Assembly (NCBI RefSeq): GCF_030698125.1
Contig: NZ_JAUYNV010000001.1
Location: 43,094 to 107,093, forward strand
Direction: 5' to 3'
Length of the DNA: 64,000 nt
Source: Methyloversatilis sp.
GTDB lineage: Bacteria; Pseudomonadota; Gammaproteobacteria; Burkholderiales; Rhodocyclaceae
The notes under the pieces were generated by a model. It was not told the origin of the DNA. It made no database searches and saw only the letters and a program-made list of their open reading frames with translations. The position numbers and the translations under genes are program-made. Below are positions 60,032 through 64,000 of the stretch, in pieces (positions within the stretch are counted from its first letter, which is position 1; the number at the start of each line of letters is the position of its first letter).

Positions 60032-61033
60032 TCAGGCAGCCAGCGCCTCGACGGGCTCGACGGCGGCCAGCAAGATGCGCTCGATATCATTGTTGGCGCG
60101 CACCGGCCGCAGTTGCTGGTACAGCACCTCAGCCTGTGGATAGGTACGCCGCAGCAGGTTCAGCCACTGCTTGAGCCGGCCGGCCGCGTGCCGCGCTTCC
60201 ACATGGCCGAGCACGCGCCGCCAGTACTCGGCCAGCAGCGGCATCAGGCAAAGCCAGTCCTGCTCCGGCGCAGTCGCAGCCTCACCCCGGATGTGCCGGC
60301 GGATGCGTTCGGCAAGCAGCGGGTCGGCTACAGCGCCTCGGCCGAGCATCACGTCACCCAGGCCGCTTTCCGCGCGGCAGCGCAGGTAATCCTCCACCGT
60401 CCAGATTTCGCCATTGGCGATCACCGGCACCTTCACCGATTCGGCAATGCGCGCGACCCACGGCCAATGCGCCGGCGGACGGTAGCCGTCGGCCTTGGTG
60501 CGGGCATGCACGACTATCATCTGCGCGCCGCCGTCAGCCAGTGCCTGCGCCGCCTCGATGGCGCGCGCGGTGTCCTTCACGCCGAGCCGCATCTTGGCGG
60601 TGAAGGGTACGCGGCCGGCCACCGCACGGCTCACTTCCCGGACGATGTCGAACAGCAGTTCCGGCTCGTCGAGCAGCACCGCGCCGCCGCGATGGCGGTT
60701 CACCGTCGGCGCCGGGCAGCCAAAATTCAGATCGATGCCCGCCGGATGCAGTTGCGCCAGCAGGTCTGCGTTGTCGGCGAGGCAGGCCGGATCGGAGCCG
60801 AGCAATTGCACGCGCAGCGGCACGCCACCGGCCGTTTTCGACTGTGCGAGCAGTTCAGGCGCGACCCGCGTGTAGACGCGTGCCGGCAGCAGCATATTGG
60901 TGACACGGACGAATTCGGTGACGCACCAGTCGTAGCGCGTCGCCTGCGTGACGACAGCACGCAGGCGTGCATCAAGCAGGCCTTCCATCGGCGCAAGCAG
61001 CAATCGGGGTGAGTCGGGCGACGGGACAAACAT
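60032..61033 (-). CDS. dusC: tRNA-dihydrouridine(16) synthase DusC
   Basis: Flavoenzyme that reduces uridine 16 in tRNA. The 333-residue product has LLAPMEGLLDARLR, the catalytic Cys in NFGCPAPTVNRHRGGAVLL, and VHARTKADGYRPPAHW. The sequence details (MEGLLD, the longer C-terminus) favour DusC over DusA or DusB. Confidence 0.92.
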   Translation of the reverse strand: MFVPSPDSPRLLLAPMEGLLDARLRAVVTQATRYDWCVTEFVRVTNMLLPARVYTRVAPELLAQSKTAGGVPLRVQLLGSDPACLADNADLLAQLHPAGIDLNFGCPAPTVNRHRGGAVLLDEPELLFDIVREVSRAVAGRVPFTAKMRLGVKDTARAIEAAQALADGGAQMIVVHARTKADGYRPPAHWPWVARIAESVKVPVIANGEIWTVEDYLRCRAESGLGDVMLGRGAVADPLLAERIRRHIRGEAATAPEQDWLCLMPLLAEYWRRVLGHVEARHAAGRLKQWLNLLRRTYPQAEVLYQQLRPVRANNDIERILLAAVEPVEALAA

Positions 61034-61161
61034 GCGGGCCGGTGGCGCCGGCAGGGCGCGAAACGCTGGAAGGAGCTCGATTATCGCCGCATCGGGCGGT
61101 CCTTGCGCGCGATGACGCGGTCGGGCGATCAGACGGTGAGCGAACCGTCATGCGTAATGTG

Positions 61162-61246
61162 TGGTGCCCGGAGCGGGAATTGAACCCGCATGACTTGCGT
61201 CGAGGGATTTTAAGTCCCTTGTGTCTACCAGTTTCACCATCCGGGC
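61162..61246 (-). tRNA. tRNA-Leu (TAA anticodon)
   Basis: An 85-nt class II tRNA on the minus strand with acceptor GCCCGGA/TCCGGGC, anticodon stem AGGGA/TCCCT with loop CTTAAAA (anticodon TAA), a long variable arm, T loop GTTCAATTC and encoded CCA. Confidence 0.96.
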
Positions 61247-61325
61247 GTCGGTCGCCTGCCACGTGTTTGCCGTGGCAGGCGACTCGAAAATAGCATGGGT
61301 GCGCACAAGGCGGCGCGCCGACCGG

Positions 61326-62408
61326 TCAGCGCCGCAACACGCTCAGTCGCGGTGCAGCGCTTTTGCTGCCCACCTCGCCGATGACCGCCGGCGCGGAAAA
61401 GCCGTGGCGATCGAACACGGCGCAAACGGCATCGAGGCTGGCCGCCTCGCACGACACGAGCAGGCCGCCGCTGGTCTGCGGGTCGGTCAGCAGGGCGCGG
61501 TCTTCGGCGGCGAAAGCCTCCGGCAGCAACACTTCGCTGCCGTAGCCGCCCCAGTTGCGACCCGAAGCGCCGGTGACGCATCCCGCGAGCGCAAGCGCGC
61601 GCACGCCGTCGAGCAGCGGCACCTTCGCCCAGTCGATGTGCAGGTCGCAGCCGGCACCGCGCGCCAGTTCAAGCGCATGGCCGGCGAGCCCGAACCCTGT
61701 CACATCGGTCATCGCATGCACACCCGGCAGCGCGGCAAGATCAGGCCCGGGCGTATTCAGTTTTGTTGTCGTGGCGATCATGCGGGCGTATCCGGCGTCA
61801 TCGAGTACGCCCTTCTTCAGCGCCGCCGAAAGAATGCCGACACCAAGCGGCTTGCCGAGCACCAGCAGATCGCCCGGCCGGGCATCGGCATTGCGACGCA
61901 CTTGCGCAGGATGCACCAGCCCCATGGCGACCAGACCGTAGATCGCTTCGACCGAGTCGATCGTGTGACCGCCCGCCACCGGAATGCCGGCATCGCGGCA
62001 CACGCTGGCGCCGCCTTCGAGAATGCGGCCGATGGTGGCAACCGACAGCACGTTGATCGGCATGCCGACCAGCGCCAGCGCCATGATGGGCCGCCCACCC
62101 ATGGCATAGACATCGCTCAGCGCGTTGGTGGCCGCGATGCGCCCGAAGTCGTACGGATCGTCGACGATGGGCATGAAAAAATCGGTCGTGGCGACCAGTG
62201 CCTGTTCGTCGTTCAGCCGGTACACCGCCGCGTCATCCGACGTTTCGATGCCGACCATCAGTTCCGGTGGCAGCGGCATCGCGGGCATGCCGCGCAGGAT
62301 GTCCGACAGCACGCCGGGCGCGATCTTGCAGCCGCAGCCCCCGCCATGCGACAGCGAGGTCAGACGGGGTTCGATGCCCGGCGCGGCAGGGGTCGAAGGG
62401 GTGGTCAT
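61326..62408 (-). CDS. selD: selenide, water dikinase (selenophosphate synthase)
   Basis: Makes selenophosphate from selenide and ATP for selenocysteine or 2-selenouridine. The 360-residue product has the active-site SHGGGCGCKI with Cys25 and Lys28 (E. coli Cys17 and Lys20), so it is the Cys form and needs no recoded UGA. Other motifs are TSDDAAVYRL and TDVTGFGLAGH. The start at 62408 matches the family; a longer frame upstream is not conserved. Confidence 0.95.
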   Translation of the reverse strand: MTTPSTPAAPGIEPRLTSLSHGGGCGCKIAPGVLSDILRGMPAMPLPPELMVGIETSDDAAVYRLNDEQALVATTDFFMPIVDDPYDFGRIAATNALSDVYAMGGRPIMALALVGMPINVLSVATIGRILEGGASVCRDAGIPVAGGHTIDSVEAIYGLVAMGLVHPAQVRRNADARPGDLLVLGKPLGVGILSAALKKGVLDDAGYARMIATTTKLNTPGPDLAALPGVHAMTDVTGFGLAGHALELARGAGCDLHIDWAKVPLLDGVRALALAGCVTGASGRNWGGYGSEVLLPEAFAAEDRALLTDPQTSGGLLVSCEAASLDAVCAVFDRHGFSAPAVIGEVGSKSAAPRLSVLRR

Positions 62409-62519
62409 CAGGCAATCCGGTGATTGAAGCGCTGGCAGTGGTGTGGATTCGAGAACTTGCCCCGCCGCATCCGGACGCGGAAAGACCGGATGCAGGGCGT
62501 GGGGAACAACGCACGGCAA

Positions 62520-62591
62520 GCCCCCGGAAGGAGGCTTCCAGGGGGCGTCTGCACTGAAAGACTTCCTGCCGCGCACGTCCGCGGCAGGAAG
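62520..62591 (-). terminator. two tandem GC-rich hairpins after cysN
   Basis: The first stem on the minus strand pairs CTTCCTGCCGCG (62562-62573) with CGCGGCAGGAAG (62580-62591), 4 bp after the cysN stop. A second (62520-62530 with 62535-62546) follows with one bulged base. There is no T run, so termination is plausible but not certain; they might instead shape the selD leader. Confidence 0.5.
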
Positions 62592-62595
62592 CCGG

Positions 62596-64000
62596 TCAGC
62601 CCAGCCGCCCTGCCCTGCGCAGCGTTTCGACGATCTGCTCGACCTGCTCTTCGGCGACCCCATCGGGTACCGCCAGCACGCTGCCGGTTTCGTCCAGCGC
62701 CGCCTGCGATGTACCGGAGGCGACCGCCAGCTCGATGTGCTCGCCCGCCGCGATCACCGCACCCAGGCTTGGCGGCTGTGCCGATTCGGCATCGATGACG
62801 ACGATCAGGCCGGCGTCGAGCAACAGCCCGGCGACGCGCAGCAGGTCGGCGGTGGCGGCAGGTACGGTCAGCGTATGGCGGCCGAGCGACATCAGCTTCT
62901 GCTCCAGCCGGGTCGCGTCGATGCCTTCGCCGGCCCACAGCAGCAGCGGCGACTGCTGCTTGAGTGCCGCGCGTGCGGTGCGGCCGGTGTCGAGCTGCGT
63001 CCAGCCGAGATCGCGCGGCTTGCTGCGGGCGCCGTGCAGCAGGCCGGCGCCGACCGTGTTGTTGCTCAGGCGGTCGATCAGGATGAAGCTGCCGGTGTCG
63101 TGCACCGCTTCATACGGATCGAAGGCGATCAGGCGGTCGGTCACCAGCGTGACGCGGCCGATTTCGTTCAGTGCCAGCGAAGCCGCCTCGCCGCGCTCCA
63201 TCGTGTTCACATTGACGCGGTACTCGATCGCGTTGATGGTGGCGCCGACGGTGCGCGTGCCGCTCTTCATCAGATAGCTGCGGCCGGTGGCGAGCGCTTC
63301 GTCACTCATCCACACCAGCGTGGCGTCGAAACTGTCGCCTGCGCCGGACGGTTGCGCCGCCGCGACGATGACGTCGCCGCGGCTGCAGTCGATCTCGTCG
63401 CTCAGCGTCAGCGTGACCGACTGGCCGGCGACGGCTTCAGTCATGTCGCCACCGGACACGACGATGCGCTCGACCGTGCTGTCTCGACCGGAGGGCTGCA
63501 CGCGGATACGGTCGCCCGGGCGCACCGTGCCCGAAGCGATCAGTCCGGAGAAGCCGCGGAAGTCGAGGTTGGGTCGATTGACCCACTGCACCGGCAGGCG
63601 GAACGGGCCGCTCGTCTGGATGTCGTCGATCGGCACCGTTTCGAGATGCTCCATCAGCGTCGGGCCGGCATACCAGGGCGTGCGATCGCTCTTGTCGGTG
63701 ATGTTGTCGCCCCGGAGCGCCGACATCGGAATGCACAGGATGTCGTTCAGCCCGATCTGCGCCGCGAAGGCACGGTAGTCACGCTCGATGCGGTCATACA
63801 CGTCCTGCGAAAAGCCGACCAGATCCATTTTGTTGATCGCCACCACCACGCGCCTGATGCCGATCAGCGACACCAGGAAGCTGTGGCGGCGCGTCTGCGT
63901 CTGCACGCCGTGACGGGCGTCGACCAGGATGATCGCCAGGTCGGCCGTCGACGCACCGGTCACCATGTTCCGCGTGTATTGCTCGTGGCCCGGCGTGTCG
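62596..64000 (-). CDS. cysN: sulfate adenylyltransferase subunit 1 CysN with degenerate CysC-like tail (partial)
   Basis: CysN is the GTPase subunit of ATP sulfurylase; with CysD it makes adenosine phosphosulfate. The gene runs off the right edge, so the start and the G1 loop are missing. The visible part begins with G3 DTPGHEQY (positions 63999-63976), G4 NKMD, and EF-Tu-like domains 2 and 3 ending near the FILIDRLSNNTVGAGLL motif. The last 132 residues (62596-62994) resemble the APS kinase CysC fused to CysN in CysNC proteins (SPLLLWAGEGIDATRLEQKL, GRHTLTV, AGLLLDAGLIVVIDA). The P-loop is lost and the central part shortened, so this domain is probably inactive. Confidence 0.92.
   Translation of the reverse strand, partial: DTPGHEQYTRNMVTGASTADLAIILVDARHGVQTQTRRHSFLVSLIGIRRVVVAINKMDLVGFSQDVYDRIERDYRAFAAQIGLNDILCIPMSALRGDNITDKSDRTPWYAGPTLMEHLETVPIDDIQTSGPFRLPVQWVNRPNLDFRGFSGLIASGTVRPGDRIRVQPSGRDSTVERIVVSGGDMTEAVAGQSVTLTLSDEIDCSRGDVIVAAAQPSGAGDSFDATLVWMSDEALATGRSYLMKSGTRTVGATINAIEYRVNVNTMERGEAASLALNEIGRVTLVTDRLIAFDPYEAVHDTGSFILIDRLSNNTVGAGLLHGARSKPRDLGWTQLDTGRTARAALKQQSPLLLWAGEGIDATRLEQKLMSLGRHTLTVPAATADLLRVAGLLLDAGLIVVIDAESAQPPSLGAVIAAGEHIELAVASGTSQAALDETGSVLAVPDGVAEEQVEQIVETLRRAGRLG

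Noticed and set aside
62409..62595. Riboswitch in front of selD
   Set aside because: The two hairpins are GC-rich stems close to the cysN end; no known riboswitch core was recognised.

Overview
The window is a GC-rich chromosomal segment from a Gram-negative bacterium, most likely a betaproteobacterium close to the Rhodocyclales (for example a Methyloversatilis-like organism). The evidence is the gene order gyrA-serC-pheA-hisC-tyrA-aroA-cmk-rpsA-ihfB-lapA-lapB, the order thrS-infC-rpmI-rplT-pheS-pheT-ihfA-merR, the surE-pcm-nlpD-rpoS block, a PEP-CTERM surface protein and a PHA-depolymerase-like enzyme. The genus is an inference from layout. I could not run any search.

Region by region. 1-3.4 kb is accessory DNA: a PEP-CTERM protein behind a Fur-box-like site, an IS21-like end relic, a nested hairpin, and a 5'-truncated Rhs gene that keeps its toxin-like tip and a candidate immunity gene. 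3.4-19.4 kb is a flagellar cluster: fliE and the sigma-54 two-component pair flrB-flrC on the minus strand, then fliFGHIJK and fliLMN on the plus strand. A strong terminator follows fliN. A YqaE-like gene and an opposing diguanylate cyclase then separate fliN from fliOPQR. 19.4-19.7 kb holds 70-bp tandem repeats with two hairpins per unit. 19.7-23.1 kb is rpoS-nlpD-pcm-surE. tRNA-Pro follows, then merR-like, ihfA, pheT, pheS, rplT, rpmI, infC (apparent ATC start) and thrS, then tRNA-Val.

31-49.6 kb is a long, nearly continuous run on the minus strand. Read from its 5' end it contains gyrA, serC, pheA, hisC, tyrA, aroA, cmk, rpsA, ihfB, lapA, lapB, rfaE1, a comEA-like gene, cysM, ydbH-, ynbE- and ydbL-like genes, and a PolB-type exonuclease gene. 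It links DNA topology, serine and aromatic amino-acid synthesis, translation, LPS control, cysteine synthesis and outer-membrane maintenance. 49.8-53.9 kb on the plus strand carries an amidohydrolase, an OmpA-family protein, ubiG, gph and a one-piece tmRNA (ssrA). 53.9-64 kb carries a frameshifted GGDEF-EAL gene, a TerB/DUF697-like protein, htpX, a PHA-depolymerase-like gene, dusC, tRNA-Leu, selD, and cysN running off the right edge. That cysN ends in what looks like a collapsed APS-kinase (CysC) domain.

The window is mostly conserved chromosome. I did not find a clearly new multi-gene system. The items most worth a second look are the repeat array with covarying hairpins (19377-19720), the CysN with a degenerate CysC tail, the Rhs toxin-immunity relic, the split flagellar operon, the frameshifted GGDEF-EAL gene and the infC start codon.
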